Shown piece by piece: positions 1-6,802 of a stretch of DNA of 10,128 bases (position 1 is the stretch's first letter; the number at the start of each line of letters is the position of its first letter). The notes beneath the pieces were generated by a model. The model was not told where the DNA came from and did not search any database. It worked only from the letters and a program-made list of their open reading frames with translations. This stretch comes from Magnetococcales bacterium (GTDB lineage: Bacteria; Pseudomonadota; Magnetococcia; Magnetococcales; DC0425bin3). The translations under genes and the position numbers were made by a program. Where the stretch lies: NCBI GenBank assembly GCA_015229045.1, contig JADGCJ010000115.1, positions 1 through 10,128 of the forward strand, given 5' to 3'.

Positions 1-14
1 AGCCTGCCAAGGCG

Positions 15-33
15 CACTCGTACAAACCGAGTG
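15..33. repeat. small inverted repeat, unknown role
   Basis: CACTCG (15-20) and CGAGTG (28-33) form a perfect 6-bp stem around a 7-base loop. Nothing around it looks like the rest of a tRNA or a terminator, since no T run follows. It may belong to a larger element cut by the window edge. The role is unknown. Confidence 0.3.
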
Positions 34-40
34 ATTTGAG

Positions 41-99
41 GCGCGCTGCGCTTTTTTTCGCGCAAAAGCGCGCGAAAAAAAGCTTTTGATAAAGCGCGC
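41..99. repeat. nested palindrome with competing hairpins
   Basis: GCTTTTTTTCGCGC (50-63) is a perfect reverse complement of positions 70-83, giving a 14-bp stem with a 6-base loop, followed on the + strand by TTTT (84-87). A second pairing, AAAAGC (64-69) with GCTTTT (82-87), uses the loop of the first and so competes with it. An outer GCGCGC pair (41-46 with 94-99) could close the whole structure. No reading frame is convincing here. It may be a terminator for transcription entering from the left, or part of the terminator region of the leftward cytochrome gene; the sequence alone does not decide. Confidence 0.6.
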
Positions 100-103
100 A
101 GAT

Positions 104-179
104 CCAAGGGCTTCGCCCTTGGAACCCACCAAGGGCTTTGCCCTTGGATCCCACCAGGGGGATGATCCCCCTGGACCCT
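104..179. repeat. three tandem 25-bp hairpin repeats
   Basis: Three consecutive units of about 25 bases start at 104, 129 and 154. Each is a self-complementary hairpin: CCAAGGGC/GCCCTTGG (104-111 with 115-122), the same stem (129-136 with 140-147), and CCAGGGGGA/TCCCCCTGG (154-162 with 166-174), all with 3-base loops. Short ACCCA-like spacers separate them. The array lies 17 bases past the stop codon of the leftward pentaheme cytochrome gene, so it would be at the 3' end of that mRNA and could stabilise the message or stop transcription. No T run follows directly, so it is not a classic intrinsic terminator. From memory, similar hairpin families are dispersed in some alphaproteobacteria and magnetotactic cocci (inference). 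Confidence 0.75.
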
Positions 180-195
180 CAATAATCAGAAAGGA

Positions 196-1452
196 TCACA
201 AATTGACATCGGCCCGCCCGATCAGGGCCGGGGTCTTCAACTCCTCTGGCAACTTGTCACCCATCTTCTCCATCATGGGCCTGGTGATCAGATTGTAGAA
301 CAACTCGGCCCGCACGGTCTTGACATCCCCGGCTGGAATGGAGTAGTCCAACACCCGCTTTTCACCGGGCTTCAGACGGGTGTCACCACCCACCTTGGTG
401 GCCTGGGGAGGCATGACGGGCTGACCCTCGTTGTTGACCAGCTTGAGGATCATCAAGGCCTGCGGATCCTCCTTGTCGGGAGCCTCCTTGAAATTGCTCC
501 AGACCACCTCACCCTTGGCATTGCGCGCCGTCACCTTGAGAACCACATTGCGGAACGGGGCACTGCTGGGCATGGTGTGCAGCAGGGTGTTGCGCAAAGT
601 GACCGTGGCATGCACCTTGCCGCCTTGCGGCTTGGCGACCAGCGCCAGCACCACCGACTTGCGCACCCGCTCGGCATTGTGCCCACCGGCGATCTCATGA
701 TTGGAAAATCCGTTCACCACCGGCATGTGACAGGATTGACACGTGGGCACCGGCACGGCCTTCGGCCCCTCCTTGCTCAACAACTGATCCCCGATTTGAC
801 AGACCGGCACCTTCTGCGGATTCATCATCACCTGATGACACCCCAGACAGACGTCCGAACTCTTGTACAAGGCGGCATTGGCCTGATGGGGGAAACTGTT
901 CACCTTCGGCTCCTTGCCCCCGCCGGGCGCCGGCACCGGCTGCTTGCCGTTGAACGCCCCCTCCGGACCCTGCAGATGGTTGGCGGAATACTCGTAAGCA
1001 GCCGCCCCCAACTGCAACTTGCCCCCCTCGCCATGCACCCCCTTGAAGGAGGTCATGGTGTGACAGGCCACACAGTTCACCCCCTCGGAATACATGGGCT
1101 TGGCATCCAGCTTGGTGGTCTTGTCCCGGGCGGCGATCGGGGCATGACATTGCAGACAAACCGGAAAGGCATTGGTCGCCTTGTGCAACACACCCTCCTG
1201 GGAAGGATCCCCGGCCTCCATCCGATAGACCGCTCCATGAATGGGATCGGTCAAGGCCGTGCTCTTGGCGTGCATGGAATTCTGCCACTGCTGAAAAATC
1301 TCCGCGTGACACTCCCCGCAATTGGAGGACGGCACATGATTCAGGGGGGGTCGGCTGCTCTCCGCCGGTACATCCGAGGCCCAGGCCGCAACAGCAATCA
1401 GCCACAAGCCGCTCATCAAGACCAAAAAACCCTTCCGCGTCACGCCAGACAT
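196..1452 (-). CDS. exported pentaheme c-type cytochrome (cytochrome c554-like)
   Basis: A 418-residue periplasmic electron carrier. Residues 1-25 form a Sec signal peptide (TRK, hydrophobic stretch, likely cleavage after AWA). Five CxxCH haem-binding motifs lie at residues 45-49, 99-103, 127-131, 202-206 and 238-242, with an extra cysteine at 218. The first motif sits in the C-G-E-C-H...QW..S.HA pattern typical of the cytochrome c554 family. Residues about 260-418 have no haem motif and look like a beta-rich domain. ATG at 1452 is preceded by GGAGG (1460-1464 on the opposite strand), 7 bases upstream, which fixes the start. The gene is divergent from the cytochrome/Fe-S/NrfD operon, which suggests a redox partner for it (inference). 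The substrate is not evident; nitrite reductase NrfA also has five haems but is not supported here, as no CxxCK site is present. Confidence 0.9.
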   Translation of the reverse strand: MSGVTRKGFLVLMSGLWLIAVAAWASDVPAESSRPPLNHVPSSNCGECHAEIFQQWQNSMHAKSTALTDPIHGAVYRMEAGDPSQEGVLHKATNAFPVCLQCHAPIAARDKTTKLDAKPMYSEGVNCVACHTMTSFKGVHGEGGKLQLGAAAYEYSANHLQGPEGAFNGKQPVPAPGGGKEPKVNSFPHQANAALYKSSDVCLGCHQVMMNPQKVPVCQIGDQLLSKEGPKAVPVPTCQSCHMPVVNGFSNHEIAGGHNAERVRKSVVLALVAKPQGGKVHATVTLRNTLLHTMPSSAPFRNVVLKVTARNAKGEVVWSNFKEAPDKEDPQALMILKLVNNEGQPVMPPQATKVGGDTRLKPGEKRVLDYSIPAGDVKTVRAELFYNLITRPMMEKMGDKLPEELKTPALIGRADVNL

Positions 1453-1559
1453 CGTCTAACCTCCGGTAAAAATGGGTGACAAACCACATCCTCCCATCCA
1501 TAATAACAGAGCCGACAGGCATTTTCCATCCACTATATCCGTTACCCGCGCAGTCTGCG
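1453..1559. promoter_or_regulatory. divergent promoter region between the two cytochrome genes
   Basis: This 107-base gap must hold promoters for both the leftward pentaheme cytochrome and the rightward operon. On the + strand, CCGACA (1512-1517) and TATATC (1534-1539) are 16 bases apart and resemble weak -35 and -10 boxes, which would start transcription shortly before 1560. On the minus strand only the ribosome-binding site at 1460-1464 is clear. No convincing operator palindrome was found. The box assignment is tentative. Confidence 0.35.
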
Positions 1560-2063
1560 ATGGAGCCGGAATACGTGTACACCCTCACCAATTGGGGCCA
1601 GGGCCTCCTGATGCTGCTGCTCGTTCCCGCCGCCATGGCCGCGGAGCCTGCCGCCATACGCATCCAGGAGACCGGGAAATCATCCGGTTGCGCGAACTGC
1701 CACGCCTGGCGCACCCCGGATCCCCAGCCCCGCGTCCTGACCAAACCCCACGCCACCCTGACCGTCAACCACGGCCAGACAACGATCTGGTGCCCGGAGT
1801 GTCATCTGCCCAGCCAACCCGAACAGCTCCAGATCGGCTTCGGTCCGCCCGTCGCCATGGTTGACGCCTGGCGGCTCTGTGAGCGCTGCCACGCCGGACA
1901 GACGCGGGACTGGCGCTTCGGCGTCCATGGCAAGCGGGTGCAAGGGTGGCGGGGGGAACGCCGTGTTTCGCCCTGCGCCAACTGCCACGACGCCCATCAC
2001 CCGGCCTGGTCCCCCGTCTCCCCCGCGCCACCGCCCAACCGACCGCGGAGCCTGGCGCCATGA
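1560..2063 (+). CDS. exported tetraheme c-type cytochrome, first gene of the redox operon
   Basis: A protein of 167 residues from ATG 1560. Four CxxCH motifs lie at residues 44-48, 78-82, 107-111 and 139-143. Between the last two is a GVHGKRVxxWRGER stretch that resembles cytochromes encoded beside Fe-S and NrfD-type subunits (from memory). The C-terminus is proline-rich. A hydrophobic segment (GLLMLLLVPAAMA, residues 15-27) ending in an Ala-rich cleavage-like site should direct export, but no positive charge precedes it. The start is uncertain: the frame is open back to a GTG at 1476, and GTG 1575 has GGAG 9 bases upstream. Its stop overlaps the next start (ATGA at 2060-2063), so the two are probably translationally coupled. 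It probably passes electrons between the Fe-S subunit and soluble periplasmic cytochromes, comparable in role to NrfB, DsrJ or QrcA. Confidence 0.82.
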   Translation: MEPEYVYTLTNWGQGLLMLLLVPAAMAAEPAAIRIQETGKSSGCANCHAWRTPDPQPRVLTKPHATLTVNHGQTTIWCPECHLPSQPEQLQIGFGPPVAMVDAWRLCERCHAGQTRDWRFGVHGKRVQGWRGERRVSPCANCHDAHHPAWSPVSPAPPPNRPRSLAP

Positions 2064-2953
2064 ACCCGGATCCCCAACGCCGCAAACTCCTGGCCACCCT
2101 GGGGACCGTTGCCGCCGCACCTTTGCTGGCTGCCGCAACGGATCCGGAAGGGAGCGCCCGCGACGCCCTGCTAAGCCTGCTGCAAACCCACTACCTGCGC
2201 ATGAGCCGCGAGGAGATCGCTCAGGCCCTCGCCCGCATCGAGCGCCGCGCGCTGCGCGACCATGGCGTCGCCATCCGCTGCCGGAACACCCCCCCCATTC
2301 CCGGGGTCTCCTTCGCCATGGCCCTCAATCTTTCCAAGTGCAAGGGCCTGCGCCACTGCGTGGGGGCCTGTTCGGCGGAAAACAACAACAACCGCGGTCA
2401 GACCACCGAAAATATCCGTGTTCTGGCCCTGCCGCGCCATACCCGCGACCTGGAACGAAGCGACCACTACTACACCACGCTCGGCCCCGATTCCCGGCAT
2501 CTCCCGGTCCAGTGCCAGCAGTGCGACAATCCCCCCTGCGTCCAGGCCTGCCCGGTCCAGGCCACCTGGAAGGAACCCGACGGCATGGTCGTCATCGACT
2601 ATGACTGGTGCATCGGGTGCCGTTACTGCGCCACCGCCTGCCCCTACTGGGCGCGTCGCTTCAACTGGCGCAAACCCTCCCTGGCCGGGGAGGGGATCAA
2701 TCCCGATACCCACTATCTGGGCAACCGTCCCCGCCCCGCCGGAGTGATGGAAAAATGCACCTTCTGCATCCAGCGCACCCGTCTGGGGCAACTGCCCGCC
2801 TGCCAGGAGGCCTGCCCCACCGGCGCACGCATCTTCGGCAACCTGCTGGATCCGGATGGGGAATTGCGCTACATCCTGGAGCACAAGTCCATCTTCCGCC
2901 TCAAGGAAGAGCTTGGCACCGAACCCCGGTTCTGGTACTTCACCGATGTCTGA
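2060..2953 (+). CDS. Tat-exported four-cluster Fe-S subunit (DsrO/NrfC/HybA type)
   Basis: A 297-residue ferredoxin-like electron-transfer subunit. The N-terminus has a twin-arginine signal (QRRKLLATLG, then a hydrophobic Ala-rich stretch), so it is folded before export and acts on the periplasmic side. Cysteine groups: 94/100/104 (motif 1), 152/155/160/164 (motif 2), 184/187/190/194 (motif 3) and 233/236/248/252 (motif 4, CxxC-x11-CxxxCP). The family normally has CxxCxxCxxxC in motif 1; here the second position is Leu97 (CTG), so one cluster lacks a standard ligand. The frame is open further upstream, but ATG 2060 is chosen because it begins the Tat signal, overlaps the preceding stop and has GGAG (2047-2050) 9 bases before it. 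It should bridge the NrfD-like subunit and the tetraheme cytochrome. Confidence 0.9.
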   Translation: MNPDPQRRKLLATLGTVAAAPLLAAATDPEGSARDALLSLLQTHYLRMSREEIAQALARIERRALRDHGVAIRCRNTPPIPGVSFAMALNLSKCKGLRHCVGACSAENNNNRGQTTENIRVLALPRHTRDLERSDHYYTTLGPDSRHLPVQCQQCDNPPCVQACPVQATWKEPDGMVVIDYDWCIGCRYCATACPYWARRFNWRKPSLAGEGINPDTHYLGNRPRPAGVMEKCTFCIQRTRLGQLPACQEACPTGARIFGNLLDPDGELRYILEHKSIFRLKEELGTEPRFWYFTDV

Positions 2954-4094
2954 TCCGATCCGCATTGTCGCGGGCAGTCGACTCCATCTTTTGTGGCAAC
3001 TCCTGCTGATCGCCCTGATCGCCATGGGCTTGCACGGCTATGCGCTCCAGCACGAACGGGGTCTGGGGGTCACCGGGATGTCGGATCAGGTCTCCTGGGG
3101 ACTGTACATTGCCAACTTCACGTTTCTGGTGGGCCTGGCCGCCTCGGCGGTGCTGCTGGTCATCCCGGCGCTGCTGCTGGACCGGCCCTCCCTGGGACGC
3201 CTGATCCCCCTGGGCGAGGCCATGGCCATCGCCGCCGTGACCATGAGCCTGCTCTTCGTGACCGTTGACCTGGGACAACCCCTGCGCGCCTGGCATGTCC
3301 TGCCGGTGCTGGGCACACCCAATTTTCCCACCTCCATCCTGGCCTGGGATGTTTTCATCCTCACGGCTTACCTGTTGCTCAATCTCGGATTGTTTTACCA
3401 GTTTGCACGGCAACCCGTGCATCCCGCCCGGCCTTGGGTGCTCCTGACCGCCATCCTGCTGGGGATCGCCATTCACACCGTCACCGCCTTCATGCTGGCC
3501 GGCCTGCCGGCGCGGCCCGTCTGGCATTCGGCGGTGCTGGCGCCGCGTTTCATCGCCTCGGCCTTCGCCTCCGGGGCCGGCATGCTGCTGGTGGTGCTTT
3601 TCCTGCTGGAAAAAACCATGCACCGTCCCCGCCCCCGGGAGGCGATGCGACTGTTGAACGGCATTCTGGCCGTGGCGCTTTGGGTGGATCTGTTTCTGCT
3701 GGGGTCGGATTTTTTTACCAGATTTTACCCTTTGACCTCCCACTCCGGGGTCATCCTGACACCCTTGAGCCGCTCGGCTGTCGTCATCGAGGGGCTGGCC
3801 GCGCTGGTGGCGACCGTGCCCGCCTGGCGACGCCGGCCCGTCTGGCTGTTCGCGGCTTGTCTGGCAACCATCGGCGCGGTCATGATCGAAAAAGGTCTTG
3901 GCCTCGTGGTCCCCGGATTTCAGCCCACGCCCCTGGGGGAGTACGCGGATTATGCCCCCACCCGGGTGGAAATCCACGTCGCGCTGGGCATCTGGGGTTT
4001 TGGTCTACTGTTGTTCACCTGGCTGGTCCGCATGGCCCTGTCGGCCTGGGACCGTTTTCCCCAACCTTTCGGCATGACAAAGGAAGCACAATGA
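2946..4094 (+). CDS. NrfD/PsrC/DsrP-type membrane quinone oxidoreductase subunit
   Basis: A 382-residue membrane protein with about ten hydrophobic helices, near residues 15-35, 49-78, 88-108, 131-154, 163-187, 197-222, 234-255, 275-293, 298-322 and 341-366. The segment GVTGMSDQVSWGLYIANFTF (residues 41-60) closely recalls DsrP-like members of the NrfD family. Such proteins exchange electrons between the quinone pool and a partner Fe-S subunit on the periplasmic face. The start ATG 2946 overlaps the Fe-S gene stop by 8 bases (ATGTCTGA); no strong Shine-Dalgarno is seen, so translation is probably coupled. Earlier in-frame starts lie inside the Fe-S gene and would add a non-hydrophobic extension. 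Whether it reduces or oxidises quinone cannot be read from the sequence. Confidence 0.9.
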   Translation: MSDPIRIVAGSRLHLLWQLLLIALIAMGLHGYALQHERGLGVTGMSDQVSWGLYIANFTFLVGLAASAVLLVIPALLLDRPSLGRLIPLGEAMAIAAVTMSLLFVTVDLGQPLRAWHVLPVLGTPNFPTSILAWDVFILTAYLLLNLGLFYQFARQPVHPARPWVLLTAILLGIAIHTVTAFMLAGLPARPVWHSAVLAPRFIASAFASGAGMLLVVLFLLEKTMHRPRPREAMRLLNGILAVALWVDLFLLGSDFFTRFYPLTSHSGVILTPLSRSAVVIEGLAALVATVPAWRRRPVWLFAACLATIGAVMIEKGLGLVVPGFQPTPLGEYADYAPTRVEIHVALGIWGFGLLLFTWLVRMALSAWDRFPQPFGMTKEAQ

Positions 4095-4999
4095 AAAAAT
4101 TCAAAGTATTGCTGACACTGACCACTGCCGCCCTGCTGTTCGGCGCGGCACAGCCCGTCCGGGCCGCCGGCGGCTGGCTGGGTGTGCATCCCGAACACCC
4201 CCGTGGGGTGCAGGTGGGCGACGTGATCAAGGAAAGCCCCGCCGACAAGAGCGGCATCATGCGCGGGGATCTCATCCTGCGCCTCAACGGGCGGGAGTTG
4301 ACCAGCATTGCCCAGTTCTCCATGGAGATCTATCGTCTCGACCCGGGCGCGGAGGTGACCCTGTCGATCCTGCGCAAGGGGGAGACCCTGGAGATCAAGA
4401 CCAAACTCGACAACGTTGCCAATCACAATTACACCATCCCCCCCATGCCGGGTAAAATGCTCATGGGACCCGTCGGGCCGGCCCATACCCATGAATTCCA
4501 GACCCGCCTGAAGAGCGCCTGGTCCATGCTGGAGGCCTACGACCGCATCGCCGAGGAGAAGAAGCTGGGGGAAAAGGGCAAGAAGACCAGCGACGAGATC
4601 CGGGCCATGCTCACCCAGGCCCAGCAGCTTCTGGACAAGTTTCAGGTCAACGAAGGGATTCCTTTGATGGAGCGGGCCTACGGCAAGGTACAAAACGCGC
4701 TGATCCAGGTGCGCACTGGCGAGACCCTGGTGCAGCCGCTGCATTTCCCCACTCCGGAAGCCGAATATGTCTATGAGCTGGGTCGCAACAACGTCTTCCA
4801 GATGTTCCTGGAGCAGGCCTTGAATTCCCAGGGCATAGCGTCCGACATTTCCCCGAAGATCGACGAGGCCCGTTCCCTGCGCGCCAAGTCCGAGGCGGAT
4901 GCGGCCAGGCAGGAATTCAAGTCCGCCATCGAGCAGATGGAGAAATCCACCACGTTGCTGATCGATCTGTTGCGCAAGTCGGGCCTGGACATTCCGTAG
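4091..4999 (+). CDS. exported PDZ-domain protein with helical C-terminal region
   Basis: A 302-residue protein. Residues 1-25 are a Sec signal peptide (MKKFK, hydrophobic run, VRA site). Residues about 27-107 form a PDZ domain of the HtrA type: the GWLGV opening, the VIKESPADKSGIMRGDLILRLNG core and a closing VTLSILRKGETLEI strand. No protease domain or catalytic Ser/His/Asp set is present. Residues 135-210 and 225-297 are rich in charged and helix-forming residues, possibly a helical bundle. The start ATG 4091 overlaps the NrfD-like stop (ATGA, 4091-4094) and has AGGA (4081-4084) 6 bases before it. As the last operon gene it may act as scaffold, chaperone or regulator for the periplasmic part of the redox complex (inference). 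It has no CxxCH, so it is not a magnetochrome protein such as MamP. Confidence 0.85.
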   Translation: MKKFKVLLTLTTAALLFGAAQPVRAAGGWLGVHPEHPRGVQVGDVIKESPADKSGIMRGDLILRLNGRELTSIAQFSMEIYRLDPGAEVTLSILRKGETLEIKTKLDNVANHNYTIPPMPGKMLMGPVGPAHTHEFQTRLKSAWSMLEAYDRIAEEKKLGEKGKKTSDEIRAMLTQAQQLLDKFQVNEGIPLMERAYGKVQNALIQVRTGETLVQPLHFPTPEAEYVYELGRNNVFQMFLEQALNSQGIASDISPKIDEARSLRAKSEADAARQEFKSAIEQMEKSTTLLIDLLRKSGLDIP

Positions 5000-5024
5000 C
5001 TCATCTCGTTGTTTCTCCTTTTCA

Positions 5025-5054
5025 CCCCGGCGCGTTTCGCGCCGGGGTTTTTTT
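5025..5054 (+). terminator. intrinsic terminator of the redox operon
   Basis: CCCCGGCGCG (5025-5034) and CGCGCCGGGG (5038-5047) form a perfect 10-bp GC-rich stem with a TTT loop, followed at once by seven T (5048-5054). It lies 25 bases past the PDZ gene stop and ends the four-gene operon. Confidence 0.93.
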
Positions 5055-5237
5055 ATTTTATTATTCTTTGTTATTGCTATATTTTTTTGTTATTTGTCAT
5101 TGCATGATCACTTCTATGAAGAATAGCTGTTTATTATTCTGAAATTGATACGATTTTTTATTTGTCTTTTGGCAAATCACAAACTATCCTGTTTCAAAGA
5201 AAGGGGATCATCAAAAACCTCATGAAAAGCCCAGGCA
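5055..5237. promoter_or_regulatory. AT-rich upstream region of the GNAT/collar/DUF6916 genes
   Basis: This gap of about 180 bases is strikingly AT-rich next to GC-rich flanks. It contains runs such as TTATTCTTTGTTATTG and TTTTTTATTTGTC. TTGTCA (5094-5099) with TATGAA (5115-5120) is a possible promoter pair, but the 15-base spacing is short. It must hold the promoter for the next gene because a strong terminator lies just before it. A short frame starting at ATG 5222 runs out of frame with the GNAT gene and ends near 5371; it is not judged real. Confidence 0.4.
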
Positions 5238-5765
5238 ATGACCAATATGTTACCAGGCAATCCATTTCTTGCCAAAGGGATCGCTTTGCGACCGGCAAAT
5301 CCAGGAGACAAAGCGTTTCTTGTCACCCTCTACCAGGGAACGCGGGACGATCTGTGGTTGATCGATCATGAAGAAGAGTTCATCCGCACCCTGATCGATC
5401 AGCAAATGCACCTGCAAACCAGGATCTACGGGGAAAACCACCCGGATGCGATGCATCTGATCATCGAAAAGCTCGGCACCCCCATCGGACGGGTGATGGT
5501 TTCCTTCCGGGAGCGGGAGGTGCGGGTGTTGGACATCTCCCTCATCCCCGGGGCACGCCGGCAGGGCTTCGGTACCGCCGTGCTGCGCGCCCTGCAGCAG
5601 GCTGCAACGCAAGTCATGACCCCCTTGACCCTCTGCGTCCGGGGGCAGGATCAGACGGCCAAAACTTTTTATCATGCCCTCGGCTTCCATCTGGCCGCCT
5701 CGCAACCCATGTTCGATCTCTTGATCTGGCGGCCACCTCTGCCATCACCTCAATCATCCACATAA
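5238..5765 (+). CDS. GNAT-family N-acetyltransferase
   Basis: A 175-residue cytoplasmic acetyltransferase predicted to move an acetyl group from acetyl-CoA to an unknown amine. It opens with the usual GNAT strand and helix (IALRPANPGDKAFLVTLY, residues 15-32). The acetyl-CoA pyrophosphate-binding motif ARRQGFGT is at residues 106-113, preceded by the beta-4 strand VRVLDISLIP. AKTFYHALGF (141-150) is the usual late GNAT helix with its ALGF turn. ATG 5238 has only a weak AGG upstream; ATG 5247 is an alternative. The stop is 13 bases before the tail-collar gene, so the two are probably co-transcribed. GNAT proteins of this subtype often appear beside tail-collar/MdpB-like genes (from memory), so it may modify one of its neighbours, but no substrate is shown. 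Confidence 0.88.
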   Translation: MTNMLPGNPFLAKGIALRPANPGDKAFLVTLYQGTRDDLWLIDHEEEFIRTLIDQQMHLQTRIYGENHPDAMHLIIEKLGTPIGRVMVSFREREVRVLDISLIPGARRQGFGTAVLRALQQAATQVMTPLTLCVRGQDQTAKTFYHALGFHLAASQPMFDLLIWRPPLPSPQSST

Positions 5766-5778
5766 CAAGGAGAACCAC

Positions 5779-6405
5779 ATGTCGGATCCGTTCATTGGCA
5801 TGATCGTGCCATTCGCATTCCAAAGAGTCCCCCAGAACTGGGCAATGTGTCTGGGTCAAACGCTCCCCGTGGCGCAAAACCAGGCCCTCTATTCCCTGAT
5901 CGCCAATCTCTATGGCACCGCCACCAGCACCTCCTTCTTTCTGCCCGACCTGCGCGGACGCATGGTGATCGGCTTTGGCCAAAGACCGGGGAGCACCTTC
6001 ATCTACCAGATGGGCAACAGCGCCGGTGCCGAAACCGCGACCCTGACCCTGGCTCAGCTCCCCACCCACAACCATCCCGCCACCTTCACCCCCGGCTCGG
6101 GGGGCAGCCCGATCGGGGTCAATGTGAGCGTGCAGACCAATCCCACAAGTGCCCAACCCACTCCGGATGCCACCCACAACAATCTGGGACCGGTTGTGGC
6201 CACAGGTCCGGAAGCCGTCAACATGTGGTCCAATGCCGGCTCCGGAACCATCAATCTGGGAGGGGTTTCCGTCACCGGTGGGAGCGGCGGCGGCACGGTG
6301 ACCATCGGTACCGCGGGTTCCAGCGCCCCCGTGACGATCCGCAACCCCCTCCTGGCGATCAATTTCTGTATCGCCCTGTTGGGCGAGTACCCCATCCCGG
6401 CGTGA
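5779..6405 (+). CDS. phage tail-collar / microcystin-dependent-protein-like protein
   Basis: A 208-residue protein of the tail-collar (MdpB-like) family. The family pattern is complete: MSDPFIGMIVPFAF at the start, NWAMCLGQTLPVAQNQALYSL (residues 21-41, usual form CDGQ), LYGTATSTSFFLPDLRGRM, IYQMGNSAGAETATLTLAQLPTHNH, and the ending NPLLAINFCIALLGEYPIP. The middle (about 105-190) is Gly/Ser/Thr/Pro-rich low-complexity sequence. There is no signal peptide. ATG 5779 has AAGGAG 7 bases upstream. Tail-collar domains form trimeric fibre parts in phages, but chromosomal copies of this family occur without any other phage genes, as here. Its function in bacteria is poorly known. Confidence 0.9.
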   Translation: MSDPFIGMIVPFAFQRVPQNWAMCLGQTLPVAQNQALYSLIANLYGTATSTSFFLPDLRGRMVIGFGQRPGSTFIYQMGNSAGAETATLTLAQLPTHNHPATFTPGSGGSPIGVNVSVQTNPTSAQPTPDATHNNLGPVVATGPEAVNMWSNAGSGTINLGGVSVTGGSGGGTVTIGTAGSSAPVTIRNPLLAINFCIALLGEYPIPA

Positions 6406-6449
6406 CACCAATTCAATCCAACCATGCCTTGCGACAAGGAATCGACATC

Positions 6450-6764
6450 ATGTTGAAACTGCTCAGAAGCGGACACTTCGCCAAATTGACCGACACCACC
6501 GGCACCCTGAGAACGGCTGCCGGCGAGACCTTCACCGTCACGCTGGAAAAGGTGCTCAAACACCCCAAATCCAGGGCGTCCATCCATGCCCACACCCGTG
6601 GCACCCCGTTTTCGCTGATCCTGGCCGCCAGCACCGCGGCACCTCACGAAATCTCGGAAACCTGCACCCTGCAACTGGAAGGGCACGACCCGATGGAGCT
6701 GTTCGTCTCCCGCATCGCCCATCCCGACGAGGGCAAGGCCCGTTTGCAGGTCGTCTTCAACTGA
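6450..6764 (+). CDS. small DUF6916-like protein
   Basis: A 104-residue cytoplasmic-type protein with no signal peptide or membrane segment. It has the layout of DUF6916 proteins: an N-terminal LLRSGHFAKL region, alternating strands (GETFTVTLEKVL), a PFSLILAAS strand near the middle, an LQLEGHDPMELFVSRI strand pair, and a C-terminal RLQVVFN. The likely start is ATG 6450, with AAGGA about 10 bases upstream; the frame is open further back inside the collar gene but that part is its shadow. It lies 44 bases after the collar gene and is probably in the same operon. DUF6916 has no known function; it recurs beside tail-collar genes (from memory). Confidence 0.75.
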   Translation: MLKLLRSGHFAKLTDTTGTLRTAAGETFTVTLEKVLKHPKSRASIHAHTRGTPFSLILAASTAAPHEISETCTLQLEGHDPMELFVSRIAHPDEGKARLQVVFN

Positions 6765-6802
6765 CCCATCCTCCCGCATTTCTTCAGGTTCCTTGCGCTC
6801 TT

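Noticed and set aside
1..40. tRNA gene end
   Set aside because: The 6-bp stem at 15-33 has a 7-base loop like an anticodon arm, but no T-arm GGTTCRA, acceptor stem or CCA end accompanies it.
104..179. CRISPR array
   Set aside because: The three units are self-complementary and contiguous, with no unique spacers of about 30 bases and no cas gene nearby.
577..1768. Long open frames opposite or overlapping the pentaheme cytochrome (300 codons on +, 357 codons on -)
   Set aside because: They are frame shadows: the cytochrome frame has five haem motifs, a signal peptide and a strong ribosome-binding site, while these show only low-complexity Arg/Gly/His-rich sequence.
1861..2604. 247-codon + strand frame across the tetraheme/Fe-S junction
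   Set aside because: Arg/Pro-rich composition with no domain, overlapping two well-supported genes in another frame.
4091..4999. Magnetosome PDZ protein (MamE/MamP type)
   Set aside because: No CxxCH magnetochrome motif, no trypsin-like domain and no other magnetosome gene in the window.
5614..6411. 265-codon minus-strand frame opposite the tail-collar gene
   Set aside because: Antisense shadow with Gly/Arg-rich content and no recognisable motif; the collar gene on the + strand matches its family end to end.
5779..6764. Prophage remnant
   Set aside because: Only the tail-collar family is phage-related; no other structural, integrase, lysis or terminase gene is present, and this family often occurs outside prophages.
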